Shown: piece by piece, positions 8,530 to 15,485 of the stretch | Layout of the letters: every line of letters begins with the position of its first letter | Position numbering within the stretch: position 1 is the first letter of the stretch | NCBI RefSeq assembly: GCF_004118935.1 | Contig: NZ_CP035375.1 | Coordinates: forward strand, 1,984,001 to 2,048,000 | Length of the DNA: 64,000 bases | Reading direction: 5' to 3' | Source of the DNA: Salinibacterium sp. UTAS2018 | GTDB taxonomy: Bacteria > Actinomycetota > Actinomycetes > Actinomycetales > Microbacteriaceae | Notes under the pieces: generated by a model | Seen by the model: only the letters and a program-made list of their open reading frames with translations | Databases searched by the model: none | Told to the model about the DNA's origin: nothing | Position numbers and translations under genes: made by a program

Positions 8530-9508
8530 GACGGCGCTGCTTCAACAGAAGGGCAATGAAGACGATCGCGCCCACGACACCCAAGATGAGCGACACGGGA
8601 ACCTCAAACGGCATGATGATCGTGCGGCCGACAATGTCGCACACCGTCACGATCGCGATGCCGAGTAGGCACACCCAGGGTAGGTTGCTGCGCAGATCGT
8701 CGCCACGGAACATCGACACAATGTTGGGAACGATCAGGCCCAGGAACGGCAGATTGCCGACGACAACGGTCACGACTCCGGTGGCTACCGCAATAAGCGC
8801 GGTGCCGATGAGCAGAATCTGGTTGTAGTTCACGCCGACATTCGTCGCGATGTCTTGGCCGAGCCCTGCCACGGTGAGCCGGTCGGCGAACAGGAAGATC
8901 ACGACCACGACGAGCGCGACGATCCAGAGCAGTTCGTACTGCCCGCGCATCACCGAAGTGAAGCTGCCGGCGAACCACACGGAGAGGCTCTGCAGCATGT
9001 CGGTCGAAAGAGCAATGTAGGTGGAAACGGCGCCAACGACTGAACCAAGCATGATGCCGACGATCGGCACAATCAGCGACGAGCGCAGGGTGACGCGGCG
9101 CAAGAAGAGAAAGAACACCCCGGTGCCGATGAACGCGGCGATGACGGCACCGGTCATGCGGGCGAGGATGCTGGCTCCCGGAAAGAGGATCATCACGGTG
9201 AGCAGTCCGAGGCCTGCCCACTCGGTAGTGCCGGTCGTGGTCGGTTCCACGAAGCGGTTCTGCGTCAGCAACTGCATGACGAGGCCGCTCATTGCCATCG
9301 CTGCACCGGCGAGCACGAGGGCAATCGTTCGCGGGACGCGCGTGATGCCGAACATTCTTTGGCCGTCATCCGCCCCGAAAATGTCGTAAACACCCGTGAA
9401 GAGCGAGGCAACCAACAGCAGCACAACGCCCACCGTCGCGAGCAGGAGTTTCCAGTCGAAGAGGGTGGTCGTGTTGGCGGGCCGCCGTCGGGCCAGTGTT
9501 GACGTCAT
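8522..9508 (-). CDS. iron-siderophore ABC transporter permease (FecCD family)
   Basis: A 328-residue multi-spanning permease with the FecCD hallmarks PRTIALVLAGAAMAMSGLVMQLLTQNRFVEPTT... near the N-terminus and GNLPFLGLIVPN near residue 255, the latter being the conserved cytosolic loop that meets the ATPase. The start chosen is ATG at 9508 (MTSTLARR). An in-frame GTG at 9571 exists but lies inside a strong intergenic hairpin, which makes it unlikely. It is 91 bp downstream of the binding-protein gene, separated by that hairpin, and partner of the next permease. Confidence 0.9.
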   Translation of the reverse strand: MTSTLARRRPANTTTLFDWKLLLATVGVVLLLVASLFTGVYDIFGADDGQRMFGITRVPRTIALVLAGAAMAMSGLVMQLLTQNRFVEPTTTGTTEWAGLGLLTVMILFPGASILARMTGAVIAAFIGTGVFFLFLRRVTLRSSLIVPIVGIMLGSVVGAVSTYIALSTDMLQSLSVWFAGSFTSVMRGQYELLWIVALVVVVIFLFADRLTVAGLGQDIATNVGVNYNQILLIGTALIAVATGVVTVVVGNLPFLGLIVPNIVSMFRGDDLRSNLPWVCLLGIAIVTVCDIVGRTIIMPFEVPVSLILGVVGAIVFIALLLKQRRRA

Positions 9509-9541
9509 CCGTGAGTGAGGGTTTCTGATTGAAGGCCAGAA

Positions 9542-9588
9542 CCGTTCGGCGCTGAAGCTCGCCTGGGGCACGCTTCAGCGCCGAACGG
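9542..9588 (-). promoter_or_regulatory. perfect 17-bp stem between binding protein and permease genes
   Basis: Left arm CCGTTCGGCGCTGAAGC (9542-9558) and right arm GCTTCAGCGCCGAACGG (9572-9588) are perfect complements with a 13-base loop. It begins 11 bp after the binding-protein stop. There is no T-run after it in the direction of transcription. Such hairpins behind binding-protein genes typically stabilise the upstream mRNA or cause partial termination, giving excess binding protein over permease. That role is inference. Confidence 0.75.
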
Positions 9589-9599
9589 CGTGAGTAACG

Positions 9600-10583
9600 C
9601 TAGTTCTTGGCTTCGAGAGCGTCAGCGAGAGCGTTGAAGAACTCGGTGTACGTCTGGATGCCTTCGTTCGTGTAGGTGTCAGCCGGCATGTATACGAGGT
9701 TGTCGTCCTGCACGGCGGTGACGCCCGAGAGAGCTTCGGAGTTCTCGAGAACTTCGCTGCCCTGCACGTAGCTGGGGTCGTCCGCGAGAATTGCGGCGTC
9801 GCGGTCCATGACGAGAATCCAGTCGGGGTTGGAGTCGGCGATTGCCTCTACCGAAATGTCATCACCCTGGTGGTCTTCGCTGCTGTCATCGACATCCAGT
9901 GCGGCGGTGAAGTCGAAGATGTCGAAGACCGGTCCGAGGGTGCGACCGACGCTGGGAGCGGAGTATCCAATTTCCCCACCTGAGGTGATGACAGCCATGA
10001 CCGAATCGTCGCTGTTGTAGGCCGCGTTCACGCGCTCGATGGAGGCGTCGAAGTCAGCATTCAACTGTTCGGCCTCTGCCTGCTTGTCGAAGATCTCGCC
10101 CAGAACTGTGGTCTGGCGCTTGAGCTCGGCGTCGAAGGGCTCGCCTTCGCGCGGGTCGAGCGAGACGATTACGGCGTCAGGAACCAGCTTGGCGAAGTCG
10201 TCGTAGTACGGCGTGAAGCGCTGGCCGTTGATGATCACGTCGGGCTGGACGGCAACGACAGCTTCGAGGTCAGGCTCATTGTGATTACCGAGGTCGATGA
10301 TTGAATCATCTTCGGTGTAGGCAATCGTGCTGGGCATCAAGGCGACAGCAGCGGCACTGAGCTCGATGCCCCAGTCTGAGAGAGTTTCGAACGTGCGGTT
10401 GTCGGTGGCCACTACCGAGGTGAGCGGCGTCGACAGCGTGTGGCTGCCGTTGTTGTCTTCGAACTGAACGGATGCTTCTGCTCCGTCGGAATCTGCAGTT
10501 TCAGGCGTCGCGGTGCTGCAGGCAGCAAGAGCAAGCGCCAGTACTCCGACGAGTACTCCGTGCCGGGTGCGAGAGAAGTTCAT
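9600..10583 (-). CDS. iron-siderophore ABC transporter substrate-binding lipoprotein
   Basis: A 327-residue lipoprotein: signal peptide MNFSRTRHGVLVGVLALALAAC with lipobox ALAAC (lipidated Cys22), then a type III binding-protein fold with the FepB/FecB-like pattern (ATDNRTFETLSDWGIELSA, then LEAVVAVQPDVIINGQRF, then DWILVMDRDAA). It captures ferric siderophore outside the membrane for the permeases and ATPase downstream. First gene of the operon, with an IdeR-type operator upstream and a GAGGA ribosome site 6 bp before ATG. Confidence 0.93.
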   Translation of the reverse strand: MNFSRTRHGVLVGVLALALAACSTATPETADSDGAEASVQFEDNNGSHTLSTPLTSVVATDNRTFETLSDWGIELSAAAVALMPSTIAYTEDDSIIDLGNHNEPDLEAVVAVQPDVIINGQRFTPYYDDFAKLVPDAVIVSLDPREGEPFDAELKRQTTVLGEIFDKQAEAEQLNADFDASIERVNAAYNSDDSVMAVITSGGEIGYSAPSVGRTLGPVFDIFDFTAALDVDDSSEDHQGDDISVEAIADSNPDWILVMDRDAAILADDPSYVQGSEVLENSEALSGVTAVQDDNLVYMPADTYTNEGIQTYTEFFNALADALEAKN

Positions 10584-10625
10584 AGTGTCCTCAGTTATTT
10601 CGGATGACCGAAAGCGGTCGGGCGT

Positions 10626-10657
10626 AAAAAGGCAACACCCGCTGCAGCGAGTGTTGC
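10626..10657 (-). promoter_or_regulatory. 5' leader hairpin followed by a T-run (possible attenuator)
   Basis: Near-perfect inverted repeat at 10632-10657: on the transcript, arm GCAACACUCGC, loop UGCA, arm GCGGGUGUUGC with one U-G pair, then C and five U (10626-10630). It has the shape of an intrinsic terminator but lies at the very start of the predicted iron-operon mRNA, about 40 nt before the binding-protein start. A smaller hairpin (GACCG-CTTT-CGGTC, 10606-10619) follows. It could attenuate, define a short RNA, or protect the 5' end. Confidence 0.6.
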
Positions 10658-10676
10658 TTAGGTAAGCCTAACCTTA
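10658..10676. promoter_or_regulatory. IdeR/DtxR iron-box operator
   Basis: The 19-mer TTAGGTAAGCCTAACCTTA matches the DtxR/IdeR consensus TTAGGTTAGCCTAACCTAA at 17 of 19 positions. It overlaps the predicted -10 of the promoter driving the siderophore importer, the usual geometry for iron-dependent repression. The regulator gene itself is not in the window. Confidence 0.88.
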
Positions 10677-10694
10677 ATAAAGACTGGGAGTCAA
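10665..10694 (-). promoter_or_regulatory. predicted promoter of the siderophore importer operon
   Basis: On the minus strand, -35 TTGACT (10694-10689), an 18-base spacer, and -10 TAGGCT (10670-10665). The -10 is inside the iron box. The start of transcription would fall near 10657-10659, directly before the leader hairpin. Confidence 0.6.
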
Positions 10695-10784
10695 AGGGCT
10701 TGGGGCGACATTGTGAACCCCGGGCGCGCCACAATTATTGCCGCGCTGAGCCGCCTCTCGGCGGCAGGCCAGAACGGGAGGAGG

Positions 10785-11030
10785 CTAGTGCCCGGCTTCG
10801 CGATCCTGCTCATCGAGATCGATGAGTTCGTTCTTGTCGGGTCGCACCGCGAGCGTGAGCATCGCAATAACGACGAGCGACACGATGAAGGCGACGCCAG
10901 CGAAGATAAGGCCGAGCATCAGGTCGCGGGTAGCCATGAAAACCACCAGTCCCGTGAACAGCCCGAAGACTGCGGAGAGGCCGAGCATCTCTGCGGGGCG
11001 CGTGCGGTCACGCTTGTCTGGGGTAGTCAC
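10785..11030 (-). CDS. small two-span membrane protein, unknown function
   Basis: An 81-residue protein beginning at GTG 11030, whose GTGA overlaps the stop of the upstream membrane protein by 4 bp and which has an AGAGGA ribosome site; a longer frame to 11135 is less likely. Two hydrophobic helices (GLSAVFGLFTGLVVFMA and LIFAGVAFIVSLVVIAML) are followed by an acidic cytosolic tail, NELIDLDEQDREAGH. I do not recognise a family. It is coupled to the adjacent six-span protein. A short GC hairpin without T-run (10750-10765) downstream might end the transcript. Confidence 0.6.
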   Translation of the reverse strand: MTTPDKRDRTRPAEMLGLSAVFGLFTGLVVFMATRDLMLGLIFAGVAFIVSLVVIAMLTLAVRPDKNELIDLDEQDREAGH

Positions 11031-11674
11031 GAGTCCTCTTTCTCTTGCACGGCTGCGGTTACAGCATCGTGATCGGTTGTGCTCCACTTGAGAGAGAGTG
11101 CAGCAATCACTAGATACACACCAAGAATGGCCCAATAAGCTCCGAGAAGCCCGACCACCACGATGGATGCCGTCAGTTCACGGTCAATTCCATCCGGCCC
11201 GGTAAAGGGTTGGCTGAATCCCGGCGGCACGAGCAGCACCACGAGGGCGAGCAGGGCGGTAAGGCCGCCGACGAAAACCCAATCGCGGGATGACGCGTCA
11301 CGGCCCCGGCTGCGCAGTCCGAGATAGAGCTCGATGAATCCGGTGATCGCAGCGAACGCGGTCAGCAGAAAGACGAAATAGGCCTGGCCACCATTAGACG
11401 CGATGAAGGCGGCGATGGCGGTAGCAATGGAAAGAGCACCCTGCGTGATCGTGAGGTTGCGACCGATTCCGCGGTGAGTGGAGAGCACGCTGGCGGTCAG
11501 TAGCACTGCGCCGACGATAAGGGTGTAACTGGCCAGCGTGACAAGCCCGAGGCGCGACGAATGGTCAGCCGAGAACGTGATGACAACAGCGAGAATCAGG
11601 GCGGGGATGGCGCGGGCTAAGGGCACGTACCACGCAGTAGATGCAGGCAGCGGCTCGGGGTGAGCACTAGTCAA
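11027..11674 (-). CDS. multi-span membrane protein, HdeD/DUF308-like
   Basis: A 215-residue protein with about six membrane helices arranged in two similar halves, Ala/Leu/Val-rich, and short loops. The SYTLIVGAVLLTASVL and AAITGFIELYLGLRSRG segments resemble the DUF308/HdeD type of small membrane proteins. No catalytic motif. It overlaps the following small membrane protein by 4 bp, so they form a two-gene unit. It starts 72 bp from the 3' end of dnaB, on the same strand, and may be read through from dnaB. Confidence 0.6.
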   Translation of the reverse strand: MTSAHPEPLPASTAWYVPLARAIPALILAVVITFSADHSSRLGLVTLASYTLIVGAVLLTASVLSTHRGIGRNLTITQGALSIATAIAAFIASNGGQAYFVFLLTAFAAITGFIELYLGLRSRGRDASSRDWVFVGGLTALLALVVLLVPPGFSQPFTGPDGIDRELTASIVVVGLLGAYWAILGVYLVIAALSLKWSTTDHDAVTAAVQEKEDS

Positions 11675-11746
11675 GCGATCGCCTTCTTTCTGAACAAGCG
11701 GGTGCTCCCAGTCTAGGCCGCTTGCGCCGGTCTCTCGCCCGGGTGT

Positions 11747-13135
11747 TTACGAGCCCGGCGGAAGGTCGACGAAGCGCGAGAAGTGACCGTGGAAGCCCAC
11801 GGTGACGGTACGCGTCGGTCCGTTACGGTGCTTAGCAATGATCAGGTCGGCTTCACCGGCACGAGGGCTGTCGGCTTCGTAGGCACTCTCACGGTGAAGC
11901 AGAATCACCATGTCGGCGTCTTGCTCAAGCGATCCTGATTCACGAAGATCGGAGAGGGCGGGCTTCTTGTCAGCTCGCTGCTCCGGACCACGGTTCAGCT
12001 GAGAGATTGCGATAACGGGAACTTCGAGTTCCTTGGCGAGAAGCTTGAGAGCACGCGAGAACTCACTGACCTCTTGCTGACGCGATTCGACTTTCTTACC
12101 GCTCGTCATGAGCTGCAGGTAGTCGATGATGACCATGCGCAGGCCAACCTTTTGCTTGAGTCGACGGCACTTGGCGCGGATCTCCACCAAGGTCATATTG
12201 GGGCTGTCATCGATATAGAGCGGTGCATCGTTGATGCGACCACGCGTTTGAGCAATCGTGGTCCAGTCGTTGGCGTGCACCGACCCCTTACGCATGTGCT
12301 GAAGGGGAACGCTAGCTTCAGCCGAAAGCAGACGCATGGCGATTTCGCTACGACCCATTTCGAGCGAGAACACGATCGACGGCAAATCATGGTGAATGGA
12401 TGCTGCGCGAGCAAAGTCCAAACCAAGAGTTGACTTACCGATAGCGGGTCGCGCGGCCAAGATGATCAGCTGACCGGGGTGTAGCCCGTTAGTGAGTTCA
12501 TCGAGCTCCGCAAAGCCGGTGGGAACACCGATCATCTGCCCGTCGCGCCCGCGCGCTGCTTCGATTTCGTCGATGGCGCTTTCGACGGCGGTCGTGAGCG
12601 GCACGTAGTCCTCGGTTTCAACACCACCGGTGACGGAGTAGATCTCAGCCTGGGCGTTGTTGACGAGGTCGAGAACTTCGCCCTCACTGGCGTAACCCAT
12701 TTGAACGATGCGAGTGCCCGCTTCAACAAGGCGTCGCAGAACGGCTTTCTCCGTAACGATGGTCGCGTAGAACCCGGCGTTGGCTGCGGTCGGAACGATG
12801 CCGGTGAGGGTGTGGAGGTACTCAATACCGCCGGCGCGCGATAGTTCGCCGGTCTTCGTCAGTTCGTCGGTGACGGCGATAACGTCGGTGGGTTCACCGT
12901 GCGAGTAGAGAGTGAGCACTGCATTGAAGATTGTTTCGTGCTTGGGAACATAGAAGTCCACACCACGCACGGTTTCGATTACGTCAGCGACGGCGTCCTT
13001 GCTCAGGAGCATGCCGCCGATAGCGCTCTGCTCGGCAAGAAGGTCATGTGGAGGAACGCGGTCGCCGCGTGATGCTCCGGAGGAGCCACCTGATTGTCGC
13101 TCGTCTCCGGCGAGACCGAGATGCGCAATCGACAT
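11747..13135 (-). CDS. dnaB: replicative DNA helicase
   Basis: A 462-residue hexameric helicase that unwinds the fork. The N-terminal domain (LLAEQSAIGGMLLSKDAV, residues 30-130) is followed by the RecA-like domain with Walker A ARPAIGKSTLGLDFA near residue 232, the motif FSLEMGRSEIAMRLLSAE near 256, Walker B MVIIDYLQLM near 332 and QLNRGPEQR DKKPALSDLRESGSLEQDAD near 380. No intein interrupts it, unlike many mycobacterial dnaB genes. The start ATG at 13135 has AAAAGGAGA upstream. Synteny with rplI-rpsR-ssb-rpsF is standard in actinobacteria. Confidence 0.97.
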   Translation of the reverse strand: MSIAHLGLAGDERQSGGSSGASRGDRVPPHDLLAEQSAIGGMLLSKDAVADVIETVRGVDFYVPKHETIFNAVLTLYSHGEPTDVIAVTDELTKTGELSRAGGIEYLHTLTGIVPTAANAGFYATIVTEKAVLRRLVEAGTRIVQMGYASEGEVLDLVNNAQAEIYSVTGGVETEDYVPLTTAVESAIDEIEAARGRDGQMIGVPTGFAELDELTNGLHPGQLIILAARPAIGKSTLGLDFARAASIHHDLPSIVFSLEMGRSEIAMRLLSAEASVPLQHMRKGSVHANDWTTIAQTRGRINDAPLYIDDSPNMTLVEIRAKCRRLKQKVGLRMVIIDYLQLMTSGKKVESRQQEVSEFSRALKLLAKELEVPVIAISQLNRGPEQRADKKPALSDLRESGSLEQDADMVILLHRESAYEADSPRAGEADLIIAKHRNGPTRTVTVGFHGHFSRFVDLPPGS

Positions 13136-13483
13136 AGTTCTCCTTTTAGTGGGCTGCTCTAGTTATACGTGCAGCCGCAGACACTCGGGCAGCGTCAAAG
13201 CGGGTTGGGCTTCAAGGCTGCTTCACCTTACGAACCAGAATCAACTACCCACAACTGGGGCTGTGTATAACTTTGTGTATAACTTGGACGAAACGCCGGA
13301 AGCCGTGTGAACAAACTGTGGAAACTCCTGTGGAAACAATGGCGCTGAATCCGTAAATAATGCTTCTGACCAGCATTTCTAGTTTTCACACACAGTGTGT
13401 AGAAACCGACCTAAAGTAAGACTTGAGGGTTCGAATTTTTTCTTCATCCTGTGCACAAAAGCCTTGACAACCGGGCTTAAAGC
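13136..13483. other. dnaB upstream region, AT-richer, with DnaA-box-like repeats
   Basis: No gene fits here. The stretch is richer in A+T than its surroundings and holds the tandem TGTGTATAA and TGTGGAAAC words (separate entry), an imperfect palindrome TTCACACACAGTGTGTAGAA (13385-13404), and presumably the dnaB promoter. Confidence 0.5.
13262..13337. promoter_or_regulatory. two tandem pairs of DnaA-box-like motifs upstream of dnaB
   Basis: TGTGTATAA occurs at 13262-13270 and 13274-13282; each differs by one base from the inverted DnaA box TGTGGATAA. TGTGGAAAC occurs at 13317-13325 and 13329-13337, two mismatches each. Both pairs are spaced exactly 12 bp start to start. They may bind DnaA and link dnaB expression to initiation; unproven. 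Confidence 0.4.
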
Positions 13484-13519
13484 ACAAGGACGACGAGCCA
13501 ACCGGCCCGTCGTCCTTGT
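13484..13519 (-). terminator. terminator of the rpsF-ssb-rpsR-rplI operon
   Basis: Perfect 12-bp stem ACAAGGACGACG (13484-13495) with CGTCGTCCTTGT (13508-13519), 12-base loop, 10 bp past the rplI stop. In the direction of transcription it is followed by a weak GCTTTAAG tail, so it may be leaky. Confidence 0.7.
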
Positions 13520-13529
13520 TCTCAAGCAA

Positions 13530-13982
13530 TTACTTGCTAGCGACCACCTGAAGGGTGATCGTTGCAACGATGTCGTCACGCAGACGGATCGTAGCTTCGT
13601 GGTCTCCGACAATCTTGATTGCCGAGGGGATCTCGATCTTGCGCTTGTCGATGTCGCCAAGACCTGCAGCGGAAACAGCATCTGCTACGTGCGCGGGCTT
13701 GACTGAACCGAACAGACGTCCACCCTGACCAGCGGTCACGGTGAGCTTGACCTTGGTCGCCTGGAGGCGAGCCTTGAGGTCCTGCGCTTCTTCGAGAGTG
13801 GCGTGCTCGCGCGATGCGCGTGCTGCCTTGATGGATTCAACCTGCTTTTCGCCACCGCGAGTCCATGCCACGGCGAAGCCTTGGGGAACGAGGTAGTTAC
13901 GAGCGAAGCCGTTCTTTACGTCAACAACGTCGCCAGGCGCGCCGAGACCGGTCACTTCGTGAGTGAGGATGAGCTTTAACAT
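13530..13982 (-). CDS. rplI: 50S ribosomal protein L9
   Basis: A 150-residue ribosomal protein with the L9 N-terminal signature [35 protein letters not shown], a connecting helix (about residues 40-75) and a C-terminal RNA-binding domain. Binds 23S rRNA near the L1 stalk base. Start ATG at 13982 lies 12 bp after the rpsR stop. Last gene of the S6-SSB-S18-L9 operon. Confidence 0.97.
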   Translation of the reverse strand: MLKLILTHEVTGLGAPGDVVDVKNGFARNYLVPQGFAVAWTRGGEKQVESIKAARASREHATLEEAQDLKARLQATKVKLTVTAGQGGRLFGSVKPAHVADAVSAAGLGDIDKRKIEIPSAIKIVGDHEATIRLRDDIVATITLQVVASK

Positions 13983-13994
13983 GTCGGTGGCTCC

Positions 13995-14258
13995 TTAACG
14001 GCCTGCGCCGGCGTAGGGCAGCAATGCCATCTCACGGGCGTTCTTGACGGCCGTGGCGATGAGACGCTGCTCCTGAACGGAAACACCGGTGATACGACGG
14101 GCGCGGATCTTTCCACGCTCGGAGATGAACTTGCGAAGCGTAGCGACATCCTTGTAGTCGATGACGCCTACGCGGATCGACTTGGCGGGTGCGGCGTTCT
14201 TGCCGTCCTTGCCTTTGCGGATGGGCTTGCGGCGGTCGCCGCTGCTCTTTCCTGCCAT
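13995..14258 (-). CDS. rpsR: 30S ribosomal protein S18
   Basis: An 87-residue basic protein ending in the S18 pattern [50 protein letters not shown]. It pairs with S6 on the small-subunit platform. It has no Cys, so it is the zinc-independent form. A lysine-rich N-terminal tail ([12 protein letters not shown]) is typical. Start ATG at 14258, 42 bp after ssb. Confidence 0.97.
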   Translation of the reverse strand: MAGKSSGDRRKPIRKGKDGKNAAPAKSIRVGVIDYKDVATLRKFISERGKIRARRITGVSVQEQRLIATAVKNAREMALLPYAGAGR

Positions 14259-14300
14259 GAGTGTTACTTCTTTCTGTAAATAAGACTGATCGTCGAGTGC

Positions 14301-14822
14301 CTAGAAAGGCGTCTCGTCGGAGTAGTTGCCAGGGGTATTCCACACGTCGCCGGATGAAGCTGCAGGAGCGCTAGCTGCCCACGGTTCTTCCTTTGGCTGG
14401 CCGCCACCGTTCTGCTGGCCGCCGTTCTGCTGAACTCCACGAGGAGCCGAGCTGTCACGGGGTGCACGGGTGATCTGCGTCGTTGCATAACGGAGGCTGG
14501 GACCGATCTCGTCGATCTCCAGTTCCATGCTCGTGCGCTTTTCGCCCTCTTTGGTGTCGTAGGAACGCTGACGAAGACGACCCTGCGCAACAACGCGGGT
14601 TCCCTTAGTCAGTGAGCTGGCAACGTGCTCGGCGAATTCACGCCAGCAGGAAGCACGGAGGAAGAGAGCTTCTCCGTCTTTCCACTCGTTGGATGCTCGA
14701 TCGAAGGTGCGCGGCGTAGAGGCAATGGTGAAGTTAGCTACGGCAAGTCCGCCCTGCGTGTAACGCAGTTCGGGATCTGCCGTGAGGTTTCCCACGACCG
14801 TAATGACTGTTTCGCCGGCCAC
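14301..14822 (-). CDS. ssb: single-stranded DNA-binding protein
   Basis: A 173-residue SSB. The OB fold spans residues 1-110 ([36 protein letters not shown]...), followed by a Gly/Gln/Asn-rich linker and the acidic tip YSDETPF that recruits replication and repair partners, a slight variant of DDEPPF. The start is GTG at 14822, 2 bp after the rpsF stop. In the operon between S6 and S18, as is common. Confidence 0.96.
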   Translation of the reverse strand: MAGETVITVVGNLTADPELRYTQGGLAVANFTIASTPRTFDRASNEWKDGEALFLRASCWREFAEHVASSLTKGTRVVAQGRLRQRSYDTKEGEKRTSMELEIDEIGPSLRYATTQITRAPRDSSAPRGVQQNGGQQNGGGQPKEEPWAASAPAASSGDVWNTPGNYSDETPF

Positions 14823-14824
14823 GA

Positions 14825-15337
14825 TTACTTAGCTTCCGCTTCAACCTCGGCGTCTGCAGCAGGAGCCGCTTCAGCCTTAGGTGCAGCAGGAGCAGCAGGA
14901 GCAGCAGGAGTCTTGGCTTCTGCAGCAGGAGCCTTAGCTTCTGAAGAAGGAGTCTTAGCGTCTGCGGCAGGAGTCTTTGCCGGAGCAGCAGCCTTGCGAG
15001 CAGCCTTCTCTTCAGCAACCTTCTTGGCAGCAGCTACCTGAGCGAACCCAGCTTCTGCACGCAGCACCTTGGTGCGCATGACAGCTTCGCTGAGTGAGAG
15101 CTGGCGGTCGAGCTCGTCAGTCGACGCGCTCTCTGCGGTGAAGTTGACGACGGCGTAGATGCCTTCGGTCTTCTTGTTGATCTCGTAGGCCAAACGACGG
15201 CGTCCCCAAATATCGACGTTATCGATGGTGCCACCGTCATTGCGGATGACATTGAGGAACTTTTCGAGACTGGGAGCCACGGTACGTTCGTCGATCTCTG
15301 GATCGAGGATAACCATGAGTTCGTACTGATGCGTCAC
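14825..15337 (-). CDS. rpsF: 30S ribosomal protein S6 with Ala/Pro/Lys-rich C-terminal extension
   Basis: A 170-residue S6. Residues 1-95 are the conserved fold ([23 protein letters not shown], then [27 protein letters not shown]). Residues 105-170 are a low-complexity tail made of repeats such as [20 protein letters not shown] and [15 protein letters not shown], ending acidic; typical S6 ends near residue 96-100. The start is GTG at 15337 with a strong GAAGGAGG ribosome site. First gene of the operon, with a perfect inverted repeat in its leader. Confidence 0.95.
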   Translation of the reverse strand: MTHQYELMVILDPEIDERTVAPSLEKFLNVIRNDGGTIDNVDIWGRRRLAYEINKKTEGIYAVVNFTAESASTDELDRQLSLSEAVMRTKVLRAEAGFAQVAAAKKVAEEKAARKAAAPAKTPAADAKTPSSEAKAPAAEAKTPAAPAAPAAPKAEAAPAADAEVEAEAK

Positions 15338-15363
15338 AAACCCACCTCCTTCGGACTTAAACG

Positions 15364-15382
15364 GTTACAGACGGTCTGTAAC
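15364..15382 (-). promoter_or_regulatory. perfect inverted repeat in the rpsF leader
   Basis: GTTACAGAC (15364-15372), one base, then GTCTGTAAC (15374-15382), 27 bp before the rpsF start. As RNA it could form a 7-bp stem with loop ACCGU. A CCG trinucleotide presented by a hairpin is the feature that S6:S18 recognises in known rpsF leaders, so autoregulation is possible, though it could equally be a DNA operator. Confidence 0.4.
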
Positions 15383-15485
15383 AGGAGGGTGTTGACGTTC
15401 ATCCGACTGCACGAAAGCAGTCAGACAACCTGCCTAGTGTAGTTGTTCCTTGGGCCAATACTCAAGGCGAAGTTTAAAGCGAAGC

